DNA of 64,000 nucleotides. It comes from Pirellula sp. (GTDB lineage Bacteria; Planctomycetota; Planctomycetia; Pirellulales; Lacipirellulaceae). The stretch spans positions 268,118-332,117 of the forward strand of contig PNKX01000001.1 in assembly GCA_013822725.1 (NCBI GenBank). The letters are read 5' to 3'. Made by a program: the position numbers and the translations under genes. The notes beneath the pieces were generated by a model. That model made no database searches, was not told the origin of the DNA, and saw nothing but the letters and a program-made list of their open reading frames with translations. Shown here one piece after another: positions 36,514 to 44,686 of this stretch; positions within the stretch are counted from its first letter, which is position 1; each line of letters opens with the position of its first letter.

Positions 36514-37008
36514 CTACTTCATCGCCGGCGCCGCCTTGTTCACCTTTTTGCTGATCGTCGTCAGCTTCTTGTCGGCTTTCTCCTCTTCGTCGAGATTCGC
36601 TCCTAACGCCTTCTTCGCGGTCTTGTAACCAAGCAGGTCGGCCCATGTGCAAAGCGTGCCGTACGTGGCGATCTCGTAGTGCTCAACCTTCTGAGCGCAG
36701 CCGATGAGAACGGCGTCCATCACCTCTGGTTCGGCTTCCTCTTCCATCATCGACTTCGCCTCTTCGATCAGCCCGGCCATGGCCTCGCACTTCTTCGCCT
36801 TGGGCGCCTTGCCCGTGTCTTCGAAGGCCTGCTCGCAACGCGCGACGTGCTCTTGAGTCTCGGCGAGGTGCGCCTCAAACGCCGCGGCCAACGTCTCGCT
36901 TGACGCCTTCTTAACCATCTTTGGCAGTGCTTTGACCAGTTGCTTCTCGGCGTGGTAGACGTCGCACAACTCGTCGTAAAAGGCATCTTCTAAGCTATCT
37001 AGTGACAT
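36514..37008 (-). CDS. DUF892 (YciF-like) ferritin-fold protein
   Basis: 164 residues; start at 37008 with GGGAG seven bases upstream. All-helical: [20 protein letters not shown] opens the family signature, followed by [19 protein letters not shown] and [20 protein letters not shown]. These supply the E/H residues of a ferritin-like diiron site. DUF892 proteins are induced by osmotic, cold or general stress in other bacteria; activity not established. Lys-rich tail. Strong terminator downstream. Confidence 0.92.
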   Translation of the reverse strand: MSLDSLEDAFYDELCDVYHAEKQLVKALPKMVKKASSETLAAAFEAHLAETQEHVARCEQAFEDTGKAPKAKKCEAMAGLIEEAKSMMEEEAEPEVMDAVLIGCAQKVEHYEIATYGTLCTWADLLGYKTAKKALGANLDEEEKADKKLTTISKKVNKAAPAMK

Positions 37009-37110
37009 CTCGCGACTCCCTATGTAGAAAACTGTGGCTGAAAATAGGCCCGGTTGCACGGGTCAACGCGAACGGCGTGCCAAGCCTGCCGCTGCCTTCT
37101 CTCAGAAGTC

Positions 37111-37218
37111 TCTCGCAGAGGCGCGGAGGGCGCAGAGAAACTCGTAACAAAGAGATGCCTAGAATCGCGCCCAAGGCCATCAACTGAAAGTTATCCGCGC
37201 CTCTGCGTCTCTGCGAGA
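37111..37218. repeat. Imperfect inverted repeat (TCTCGCAGAGGCGCGGAG type)
   Basis: TCTCGCAGAGGCGCGGAGGG (37111 on) pairs with CGCGCCTCTGCGTCTCTGCG and AGA at the right (ending 37218). It occupies most of the divergent spacer between the DUF892 and PfpI genes. Confidence 0.75.
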
Positions 37219-37319
37219 TCCCCTAGATGGGTTATCGCCAAGCCAACTCCTTGCTCACGGCACTGGCTTTGCAGTCGTTGATTGGTTCAAAACCATTCAT
37301 TCCGCAAAGGAGGCTGACT

Positions 37320-37916
37320 ATGCCCGCTGAACTCACAGGAAAACGGATCGCCATTTTGCTCACCGACGGGTTTGAGCAAATCGAACTGACCGAACCGCGT
37401 CACGCCCTTGACCAAGCTGGCGCCGAAACCCATCTCGTCTCCGCCAAGGCCGACGTCCGCGGCTTTCACCACGATCAAGCGGGCGACGAGTTCCAGGTCG
37501 ACGTGCCGCTGAGCAAAGCGAAGGCCGACGACTACGACGGCTTGCTGTTGCCGGGCGGCGTGATGAATCCCGATTCGTTGCGCATCGATGAGAAGGCGAT
37601 CGCCTTGATCCAAGCGTTTGTCGACGCCGGCAAGCCGATCGCCGCGATCTGCCACGGTCCGTGGCCCCTCATCGAAACCGGAGTCGTCAAAGGGCGCCGC
37701 ATGACGAGCTGGCTCTCGCTGCGTACCGATCTAAAAAATGCGGGCGCCGAGTGGGTCGACGAGGCTGTCGTCGTCGATCGCGGCTTGGTGACCAGTCGCA
37801 ATCCCGACGACATCCCGGCGTTCAACCGGAAGATGATCGAAGAGTTCGGCGAAGGAAACCACGGCCCCGGCCTGAGCAAGAAGGCCCGCAGCGGACACGA
37901 AGTAATGACTCCGTGA
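37320..37916 (+). CDS. DJ-1/PfpI family protein (YhbO-like)
   Basis: 198 residues; a near-perfect AAGGAGG lies seven bases before the ATG at 37320. PfpI-type fold with FEQIELTEPRHAL near the N-terminus (Glu of the triad) and the nucleophile elbow AAICHGPWPLIE with Cys at about 116 followed by His. Members are described as general stress proteins, deglycase-like or chaperone-like; the protease label is historic. The long ORF start upstream is not used. The gene faces a stress-type DUF892 gene across a shared repeat-filled spacer. Confidence 0.92.
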   Translation: MPAELTGKRIAILLTDGFEQIELTEPRHALDQAGAETHLVSAKADVRGFHHDQAGDEFQVDVPLSKAKADDYDGLLLPGGVMNPDSLRIDEKAIALIQAFVDAGKPIAAICHGPWPLIETGVVKGRRMTSWLSLRTDLKNAGAEWVDEAVVVDRGLVTSRNPDDIPAFNRKMIEEFGEGNHGPGLSKKARSGHEVMTP

Positions 37917-37919
37917 CGG

Positions 37920-39518
37920 CTAACGATCGCCGCCATTCGATCTGCGCCAATACTGGACAACGACGCCCAAGGCCGCGAACAGCGCCCAGGCCAGCGTCGC
38001 CGTCGACGGCTCGGGAACCGCAACCACTCCAAGCGAGCCGCCGGGGTTCATCCCCGCGGTCCGCTGCCAAACCAGAAAGTCATCTCCATCGCTGTCGCCG
38101 TCGTCATCCGCATCGGCCCCAGCGCTCACCCCAAACGCGGCGCGCCACGCGGCCAGGTCGAGGCCGTTCACCAAACCGTCCCCCGTGAAGTCAGCCGCTG
38201 GCCCCGTCGCGGCGGCAACTTCGAACGCGCCGATGTCGACCGCCCCGGCAGGACGAGGCGTCCCGTCGATGTCGACCGCGGGAGCGCTCGTTCCAGTTCC
38301 ATGATTGATCGCAGGCGAACCGCTCCGGAGGCGATAGTCGCCGGCGTTCCAGTTCTCAAAGAGCTGGGCCGGCGTCGCCACGAGTGAGTGAGCGTCCTGT
38401 CCCGTGGCAGCCTGCCACTGAGCCAGGGTGAGAATCGAGCCGCCGCCGTTCGTGGTGAACCGCGACGCGACCGCATTGTAGTCGCTCAGCAGTCCCGGCA
38501 GACTGTCGGTAGAAACGTCGATCGCCCCGCGGAACGTGTGCTGCGTCACGATGATGTTGTTCAGCACCGTGTTATTCGTTGATTCATTCTGAATGTTCAG
38601 CGCCCAGCGACCGTTCGAGGCTTGGTGAATCGTGTTGTTCACGACGCCGTTGCCGCTGGAACCTTCAGCGCCGTCTTCCATAAAGAGCGAAATTCCGCTC
38701 GCGTGGTTGTCGTAAAGCAGATTATTCTCGATCCGCGAGTCTTGAACTCCGTCCATGTTGATTCCGCTCCCGCCGCCGAACGCGCCGCCGTTGATGCTCG
38801 CGGCGTTGCCGTAGATGCGGTTGCCGCTCACCAGGGCTCCGGTGATGAGGCCGTCGCCGCCGAGGCTGAGATCGCCATTCATGTGGATCCCCGCGCCGTG
38901 GTTGCCCCACGTGACGTTATCGCGAATCACCGGTCGGTCGCCGCTGTTGGAGACGTAGATGCCGTGCTCCAGTATCGAGCCGCTCGTTTCGTTGTTCTCG
39001 ATGAGCAAGTCGTTCACATGTCCGGTAAAGATGCCCCAGCGACCATTGTTATAAGCGTGGACGTTACGAATCGTGACGAACTCGGCCATGTCGTCGTCGA
39101 GCCCGACGCTCCGGATGCCCGCGCGCGGCATCCCGGTAATGCTGAAGCCGTCGAGAATGATATGGGACGCGAGTTCGAGATTGATGCCGTCCTGGTTCCC
39201 AGCGCCGGCAGTGGGAGAGTTAATGAGAGCGCCCGGTTCGGCGAAGAACTCGATCGGACTCCCCGCGGTTCCGCTCGTATCGAGATAGAATCCTTTGTAA
39301 TTGCCCGCACGCACGACGACGCGGTCGCCCGGACCGACGACGTCGGCCGCGTGCTGTAGCGTCGCCCACGGGGCAGCGCTCGATCCCGCCGCCGAATTGG
39401 CGCCGCCGGGGGCGACGTAGTATTCTGCCCCGCGTGCGAGTCGAATCTGCGCGGCCGCCGCCAGCGCCGCGAGAACACCGTACCAACAGACCTCGAGCCA
39501 TCGACCCCGGCGCAGCAT
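37920..39518 (-). CDS. Right-handed beta-helix PEP-CTERM protein
   Basis: 532 residues; GGAG eight bases before the ATG at 39518. Signal peptide about 1-29; the mature part begins EYYVAPGGANSAAGSSAAPW, the usual opening of pectate-lyase-like right-handed beta-helix proteins. PbH1-type coils fill about 60-400 (NVHAYNNGRWGIFTG, GIYVSNSGDRPVIRDNV, NNLLYDNHASGISL). Then come a double dockerin-like calcium region (DFTGDGLVNGLDLAAWR, DADDDGDSDGDDFLVWQ) and a PEP-CTERM tail (AVPEPSTATLAW..., YWRR). A polysaccharide lyase or hydrolase role is possible, but no catalytic residues can be assigned. Confidence 0.9.
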   Translation of the reverse strand: MLRRGRWLEVCWYGVLAALAAAAQIRLARGAEYYVAPGGANSAAGSSAAPWATLQHAADVVGPGDRVVVRAGNYKGFYLDTSGTAGSPIEFFAEPGALINSPTAGAGNQDGINLELASHIILDGFSITGMPRAGIRSVGLDDDMAEFVTIRNVHAYNNGRWGIFTGHVNDLLIENNETSGSILEHGIYVSNSGDRPVIRDNVTWGNHGAGIHMNGDLSLGGDGLITGALVSGNRIYGNAASINGGAFGGGSGINMDGVQDSRIENNLLYDNHASGISLFMEDGAEGSSGNGVVNNTIHQASNGRWALNIQNESTNNTVLNNIIVTQHTFRGAIDVSTDSLPGLLSDYNAVASRFTTNGGGSILTLAQWQAATGQDAHSLVATPAQLFENWNAGDYRLRSGSPAINHGTGTSAPAVDIDGTPRPAGAVDIGAFEVAAATGPAADFTGDGLVNGLDLAAWRAAFGVSAGADADDDGDSDGDDFLVWQRTAGMNPGGSLGVVAVPEPSTATLAWALFAALGVVVQYWRRSNGGDR

Positions 39519-39706
39519 GATGCGTCTCCTTCCGTTCACAGAAGTCGCGGGTGTCCGTCGCGACTTGGCCCCTGAGCCGCGATTATACGCGACCGCGTGA
39601 AGAACGCGAGAATTTCGTCGTGCTAGCGCCGCACGCAAGACTGGCGCCAACAATTGCAATGTTGCATGCAGCTACCGAGTCGCGCTTAACGCGCGTGCAA
39701 TGGAGG

Positions 39707-40648
39707 TCATCCTTTCGGAAGCCTCTCATTCGCCTTTTGCAAGGTAGCAATGCTGCGCTGGAGTGCTGCGCTTTCGGCTTGATCCAAACGCGGCGAGAGA
39801 ACGCTGCAGACGCCCCCAGCTCCAATCACGCTCGGCAGCGAATAGGTGACGCCATCTTTCGCATGAAACGAACCCAAGGGCGCCAGGATCCGCTCGTCGC
39901 GCAGAATCGCCTCGGTCAGCCGCGCCGTCACGGCCCCGATGCCGTATTGGCTCGCGCCGATGCCCGCGATGATGTTGATGTTCGCGCTCCGCACCGCTCC
40001 CTCGACCTGCTCACGGAAGGCGGCGGCGTTCAGCCCGCGCTGCTGCAATACGTCAGCCAACGGCACGCCGGCGATCGTGACGGCCGACCAGACGAGGACT
40101 TCGCTCATCCCGTGCTCGCCGAGAACTTGCGCACTGACCGAGGCGGGGTTGATCTGCAGCACTTCCGCCAGGTGCGTGGCGAATCGCAAGCTATCGAGAA
40201 ACGTCCCCGTGCTGACGACGCGATCGTGTTTGGCCAGCGTGCGAGTGAGATCGGCCAGCGGGTCCGGCGGATCGGCGACCACCAGCAGCACCGCCTCAGG
40301 TGCCACGGCGACGACGCCCGGCACGATCGACTTGAAAATGCCCGCGTTGACGTCGAGCAGCCGCAGCCGTCCCTGTGGGTCGCTCTTGTCGGTGGCGCCC
40401 CCCGACTTCTCGTTCGCTCCCGCAGTGATCGCCACCAGCGCGGCGTCTTTCAGATCAGCGGTTGTGCCGCTCCGGATGGTCAGCGCGGGACCGGTCGAAA
40501 TGCCGTAGCGAAGATCGAGCGCCACCGCGTCGGCCACTTCTTGCCGCACGTCGACCAGCACCAACTCGCGACACGACCCGCGTTCGACCATCGCCGACGC
40601 CGCGGCCCGGCCCACCATCCCGACGCCGACGATGCCAACTTTCGACAT
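39707..40648 (-). CDS. Lactate/malate dehydrogenase-like protein, divergent active site
   Basis: 313 residues; AAGGA eight bases before the ATG at 40648. Rossmann motif GIVGVGMVGRAAA at 5-17 and acidic D33 for NAD. Catalytic D152 and R155 (FLDSLRF) and H179 (GEHG) are kept. However, the usual GEHGD is GEHGM (M181), the usual NPVD is DPPD (126-129), and the loop after VAITAGA is longer (EKSGGATDKSDPQGRLRLLD). Probably a 2-hydroxyacid dehydrogenase with altered substrate; the exact acid cannot be told. Confidence 0.85.
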   Translation of the reverse strand: MSKVGIVGVGMVGRAAASAMVERGSCRELVLVDVRQEVADAVALDLRYGISTGPALTIRSGTTADLKDAALVAITAGANEKSGGATDKSDPQGRLRLLDVNAGIFKSIVPGVVAVAPEAVLLVVADPPDPLADLTRTLAKHDRVVSTGTFLDSLRFATHLAEVLQINPASVSAQVLGEHGMSEVLVWSAVTIAGVPLADVLQQRGLNAAAFREQVEGAVRSANINIIAGIGASQYGIGAVTARLTEAILRDERILAPLGSFHAKDGVTYSLPSVIGAGGVCSVLSPRLDQAESAALQRSIATLQKANERLPKG

Positions 40649-40703
40649 ATTGCGTTCCTTGCTAAAAAATCCCACGTCTTTGCCAGCGAAGCAACTTCTT
40701 TCT

Positions 40704-41360
40704 TCATGTATTGAAGAATACATTCGCTCCCAAATGGGCCAACAACACGAGCCCATTGCCTGCGGAGTGCAATATCAAGGGGACGTAAATGGAACCGCTG
40801 CGAATGTATGCCCAAGCCAAGAAAAATCCGCCGAGCTGATTTTCTGGACTCGGGTTACCGTAGACCAGATGCACAACTGCGAATGCAATTCCAGAAACGA
40901 CAATGGCCCACCGACCGCCGAGCAGGGCCGCCACTCCGACGCACAGCGCTACTCGGTAGATCGCCTCTTCGAGCAGAGGAGTCAAAAGACACATGGGAAT
41001 AATCCTTGTGCCTAGGGATCGCATTGGTATCAGATGCTGCGGCAATGGATTATCTCCCGCCCGCCATACCGCGAACGCCATGGCTCCGATGACGACGACG
41101 GCGGCGAGCAGGCAGCTGCAGATACGAAGCCATCGCCGCCAACCTCCGATGGGTTCGACCAATCCGAGCGCGTCGAGATTGCCCCTAGCTAACGCCAGTT
41201 GGATTGCGCAACCAACAAAAGCTAGCGCCCATCTTCCTTCGCTGCTCTCGGGGTAATGGTTGAACCAAATGAGCCACCAGTCGAGAGAGATCACTGCAAG
41301 GCTAGCAGTAAACGCCATGACGGCTCGTCGACCCTCAATGGCGGAGCCAATGGTCGTCAT
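40704..41360 (-). CDS. CPBP (CAAX/Abi) intramembrane protease
   Basis: 218 residues; GGAG eight bases before the ATG at 41360, which overlaps the upstream stop as ATGA. About six membrane segments. Family motifs: LLTPLLEEAIYRVAL (E-E-x-x-x-R), FAVVHLVYG (F-x-x-x-H) and LILHSAGNGLVLL (H-x-x-x-N), the glutamate/His catalytic set of Rce1-like intramembrane metal-independent proteases. Bacterial members process peptides or confer bacteriocin self-immunity. Translational coupling with the DJ-1-type gene is visible. Confidence 0.88.
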   Translation of the reverse strand: MTTIGSAIEGRRAVMAFTASLAVISLDWWLIWFNHYPESSEGRWALAFVGCAIQLALARGNLDALGLVEPIGGWRRWLRICSCLLAAVVVIGAMAFAVWRAGDNPLPQHLIPMRSLGTRIIPMCLLTPLLEEAIYRVALCVGVAALLGGRWAIVVSGIAFAVVHLVYGNPSPENQLGGFFLAWAYIRSGSIYVPLILHSAGNGLVLLAHLGANVFFNT

Positions 41361-42007
41361 CGACGCAGCTCCGCCGAAGCTGGCGCCTGCTTCGAAGAGG
41401 TAGGGGACGGCCGCCACACGACGCCCCGACGTTCATATTCCATCTGCTGTTCGACAGCCAGCGCGATCGCCGGAGCGGCGAACCTTTCGACGAGCCACAG
41501 CGACAAGTCGAGCCCCGAAGTCACGCCCCCCGCGGTGATGACGTCGCCATCGTCGACAACCCGGGCGCGGACGACGTTGGCGCCAGCCGCGGCAAGATCG
41601 TCGATGGCGCCATGATGCGTGATCGCCGCACGCCCGCCCAAAATTCCCGCCGCCGACAGCAGCATGGCCCCCGTGCAGACGGCGGCGATCGTGACGCCGG
41701 CGCGATGGTACTCGGCCAACAGCGCCGGAATCTCGCCGCGGTTCACCTCGGCCCGCGCCCCCGCCGCCGAACCGTCGATCCAGCCGCCGCCGGGGACGAC
41801 GATCAGATCCGGGCGCGGCCCGCTGCCCAACTTGGCGTCGCAGCGCAGCCGCAGTCCGTGCGCCGCGACAATCTCACCCGTCGCCGGCGCCGCCACGAGG
41901 CGAACCTCAAACGGCGCCCCCCGCGACGCAGCGTTCATCAGCACCTCGAAGGGAGCAATCGCATCAAGTTCGTCAAAACCGGGATAGAGAAGAACGTCGA
42001 TTTGCAT
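41357..42007 (-). CDS. DJ-1/PfpI family protein (isonitrile-hydratase-like)
   Basis: 216 residues from the ATG at 42007. Motifs: YPGFDELDAIAPFEVL (the Glu/Asp-containing N-terminal strand), IVVPGGGW and nucleophile elbow IAAVCTGAMLLSAAG with Cys at about 110, followed by AITHH. The GFDELDAIAPFEVL form points to the isonitrile hydratase/AraC-associated branch rather than the YhbO branch, so it is a distant homologue of the protein at 37320. No HTH domain is attached. Overlaps the CPBP gene. Confidence 0.9.
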   Translation of the reverse strand: MQIDVLLYPGFDELDAIAPFEVLMNAASRGAPFEVRLVAAPATGEIVAAHGLRLRCDAKLGSGPRPDLIVVPGGGWIDGSAAGARAEVNRGEIPALLAEYHRAGVTIAAVCTGAMLLSAAGILGGRAAITHHGAIDDLAAAGANVVRARVVDDGDVITAGGVTSGLDLSLWLVERFAAPAIALAVEQQMEYERRGVVWRPSPTSSKQAPASAELRR

Positions 42008-42100
42008 CGGGGGCGCTCAGTGCCTTCGCGTCAGTGACAATAATCGATTGGCCGGTGTCCTATCATATCGGCAGCCGTTTCAACAATACCGCCGCGCATG

Positions 42101-42152
42101 AAAAAGGGCCGCAAACCTCGCTGCGATCGCTCGCAAACGAGGCTTACGGCCC
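42101..42152 (-). terminator. Intrinsic terminator
   Basis: On the minus strand GGGCCGTAAGCCTCG, a 17-base loop, then CGAGGTTTGCGGCCC and five T. It ends the transcript of the gene at 42213-43229. Confidence 0.8.
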
Positions 42153-42212
42153 GATATTCAATTTCTACAGCCAGAATGCGAAGATTCGTCGCTGCAGGAC
42201 GTTCCACGCTGA

Positions 42213-43229
42213 TCAGTCGGCAAAGATGCCCGTGCCGTACCAGATGCCGTTGCCGCCGCGACGGATGTCGTAGCCGAACGCCCGATGCCGTCCCGAGACG
42301 CCGCGCCAGTGGCCCGACGAACCGCGCCAGCTGCGTACGCAATCGATGCAGGAGTCGATCATGTTCTGGTTGGGCCAGCTTTCGGCGACCACTTCCGACA
42401 CGGCGCCGCCGGTGGCGCCGCTCAGTTGGTTAAAGCGCGAACCGAAGTTCTGGTGACCCTGCTGGCCAATGCTCGCTTGATAATTCGAGTGGCTGGCCGC
42501 CCCGTTGGCGAGCGTAGGGTGATGCGTGCCGTAGGTGCTTTGCGGCGCCTCAGGATGCGTGCGGACGGCCCAGATCATCGTCCGCTGCGTGAGCGTCCCC
42601 GGCGGCAGATCGAGAACGACGCTCAGGCTGTTGTTCTGCCAGTGGTAATACTTGCCGCTGGAGTAAGGGAGCACGTTGACGGCGTGGCCGTAGTATGCCG
42701 TTCCTTCATTCTTCAGATCGAGCAACACGAACCCGGCCCCGCCCTGCAGTTGCGAGAACGCGGCGAACGACACGAGCCGCTGCAGTTTCCCTTCGACGGT
42801 GATCTCCGCTTCGATCGGCAGGCGCAGCCGTTCGACGTTTTGCAGCTTCTTCTGGACGTTGGCGTTAGTCGCCATGTATTGATCAACGCTCGACTGGACG
42901 TTGTTCGTCGACGAACTCGTCAGGTTGATCAACAGCATCCGCTTGCTGCGTTTGGCGGCTTGGTACGCCTTGTTGTAGTCGGTGCGCCACTCAAGGCCGC
43001 CGACGGTAACGGTCGACGTCTTCTTCTCGCCAGCGGGTTTCTTGGCTTCTTCCTGCTTGGCAGGTTCGGCGGTCTCGCTGGCGACGACCTTTGCTTCTGC
43101 AGCCGCTGCTTCGGCTGGTTGAGTCTCAGTCGTTTCGGCCGAGAGGCCGCCGACGAACGTGGTCGAGGCGAGAGTCGCGAGGACGGCCGAGGCGCATAGC
43201 TGCTTCGTCAATGCTGAAGCGAACAACAT
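42213..43229 (-). CDS. Secreted thioredoxin-like/CAP-like planctomycete protein
   Basis: 338 residues. Signal peptide about 1-31; an Ala/Glu/Lys-rich linker (32-72). Residues 76-165 read as a thioredoxin-like segment (LEWRTDYNKAYQAAKRSKRM, LLINLTSSS) but lack CxxC. The C-terminus ends with MIDSCIDCVRSWRGSSGHWR, then AFGYDIRRGGNGIWYGTGIF, resembling the W-x-x-S-xGH motif of CAP/SCP domains. So it may be a fusion of two degenerate folds. I recall similar proteins only from planctomycetes. Function unknown. Confidence 0.75.
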   Translation of the reverse strand: MLFASALTKQLCASAVLATLASTTFVGGLSAETTETQPAEAAAAEAKVVASETAEPAKQEEAKKPAGEKKTSTVTVGGLEWRTDYNKAYQAAKRSKRMLLINLTSSSTNNVQSSVDQYMATNANVQKKLQNVERLRLPIEAEITVEGKLQRLVSFAAFSQLQGGAGFVLLDLKNEGTAYYGHAVNVLPYSSGKYYHWQNNSLSVVLDLPPGTLTQRTMIWAVRTHPEAPQSTYGTHHPTLANGAASHSNYQASIGQQGHQNFGSRFNQLSGATGGAVSEVVAESWPNQNMIDSCIDCVRSWRGSSGHWRGVSGRHRAFGYDIRRGGNGIWYGTGIFAD

Positions 43230-43466
43230 ACTCTTCTCCCTAACGCTACTCCGTTCGTCGGTGTTCCATTTCCGACGACCGGCTCCATAAAACGCCGAAA
43301 GACGAATCCTTCGCGCGGCACGAAGGTTCGAGTCTAGGGCGAGCCGTGCCTCGCCACAACACGCCGAATCGGCGATTTGCGGGTTTTCGCTGCGCTACGG
43401 CGCGACAACGCTAGCCCGTCGCGCATTAGCGATCCGCAACGAACTCTAGAATGGGATGAACCCGCC

Positions 43467-44543
43467 TCACCGAGGGGGTTGGCGCAAGCGACCGATTGCA
43501 GTAACGCCCATGACGGCCGAAAACAACAGCGCACCGGTCGCAGGTTCAGGCACGGCCGTCGCCGCAGCGACGCTCGCGACGCCGCTGCCGAACTGACGCT
43601 GCCACACGAGAAAGTCGGCGCCGTCGCTGTCGTTGTCATTGTCGGCGTCGCCGACCGGCGTCGCGCCAAAGGCCGTCTTCCACGCGACGAGGTCGAGCGA
43701 GTTGACCTTGCCGTCGTTGTTGAAGTCGGCTGCGTAGTCGACGCCCCCGCCGAGCGTCAGCTTCAAGTCGTAAGCGCCGCGTGACTGATGTTCGCCTTCA
43801 AACAATGTGTCAGTGGGGCCGGTCACGGCGAACGTCAGTTGCCCGTTGGCCGGCACGACGCCATCGATCAGTGCATTGAGCGCCCCGCTGCCGCCGCTAT
43901 CGTCGCTCTCCAACAGCGCGCCCCCCGCACTGAACCAACCAAGCAACGTGTCGACGCCAGACGACGAAGGATCAAGCGTCTCAGCAGTGAAGCTCGCTCC
44001 AGCCGTCAGTCCGGTAAACGTGTAAAAGTCGATGTCGGCGAATCCTTCAAACTCAACAAGATTGTCGATGTAAACGTCGTAGCTCCCGCCAATCCAGTCG
44101 GCGTCAAAAAAGTCGAACTCGTCAACCACGCTAGGCTGCATCGTTTGCGTCACGGTAAAGCCGTCGATCGCGTCGCCGAAGAAGTCGTAAGGCTGAACGA
44201 ACACCTCGTACGTCCCGAGTTGATCGTGGGCTCCAGAGAACGATTCGTCGGTGTAGCCGGTGACCGCAAAGCTGATGGATCCGCTGTTCGTCGGGACGTC
44301 GGCGATCCCCGACGCAAAGCCGTTGCCGACCGGGCTGCCGTCGTCATCAACGAACTGGATGTCGTCGAACAGTCCCCGCGTTCCTAGCAGCGTATCAGAC
44401 GGCTGCCGCAGTTCGTCGGAAACCGTCAGCACGCCGGGCCCAAGCAGCGTCGCCGACTCAAAATTCTCGTTCGGCTCAGTCGCCGTCGCCGGTTGCCACG
44501 CCAACAGCGACGCCGCGGTCGCAATGAGCATCGTGATGCGCAC
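43467..44543 (-). CDS. PEP-CTERM protein with PPC-like domains
   Basis: 358 residues from a GTG at 44543 preceded by AAGGAA. Signal peptide 1-21. Two beta-sandwich regions: about 25-115, and about 165-270 (DIDFYTFTGLTAGASFTAET, DTLLGWFSAGGALLESDDSG), the second of pre-peptidase C-terminal (PPC) type. Dockerin-like loops follow (DFNNDGKVNSLDLVAWK, DADNDNDSDGADFLVWQ), then a PEP-CTERM tail (AVPEPATGALLF). No enzyme domain; probably a surface or matrix component. Confidence 0.88.
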   Translation of the reverse strand: MRITMLIATAASLLAWQPATATEPNENFESATLLGPGVLTVSDELRQPSDTLLGTRGLFDDIQFVDDDGSPVGNGFASGIADVPTNSGSISFAVTGYTDESFSGAHDQLGTYEVFVQPYDFFGDAIDGFTVTQTMQPSVVDEFDFFDADWIGGSYDVYIDNLVEFEGFADIDFYTFTGLTAGASFTAETLDPSSSGVDTLLGWFSAGGALLESDDSGGSGALNALIDGVVPANGQLTFAVTGPTDTLFEGEHQSRGAYDLKLTLGGGVDYAADFNNDGKVNSLDLVAWKTAFGATPVGDADNDNDSDGADFLVWQRQFGSGVASVAAATAVPEPATGALLFSAVMGVTAIGRLRQPPR

Positions 44544-44686
44544 TCAAGTTCCTTCCGTCAAAAAAATACCGCTGCCGCGTCCGCTTGGCGGAGCAATGCC
44601 GGGCCTCGGTCAACGTCTCAAACGCCGGAGACGATCCTTCGCCGGCCGCCACGGCTGACGTGTTCTAGGCGAATCCGCTCCGCTGC

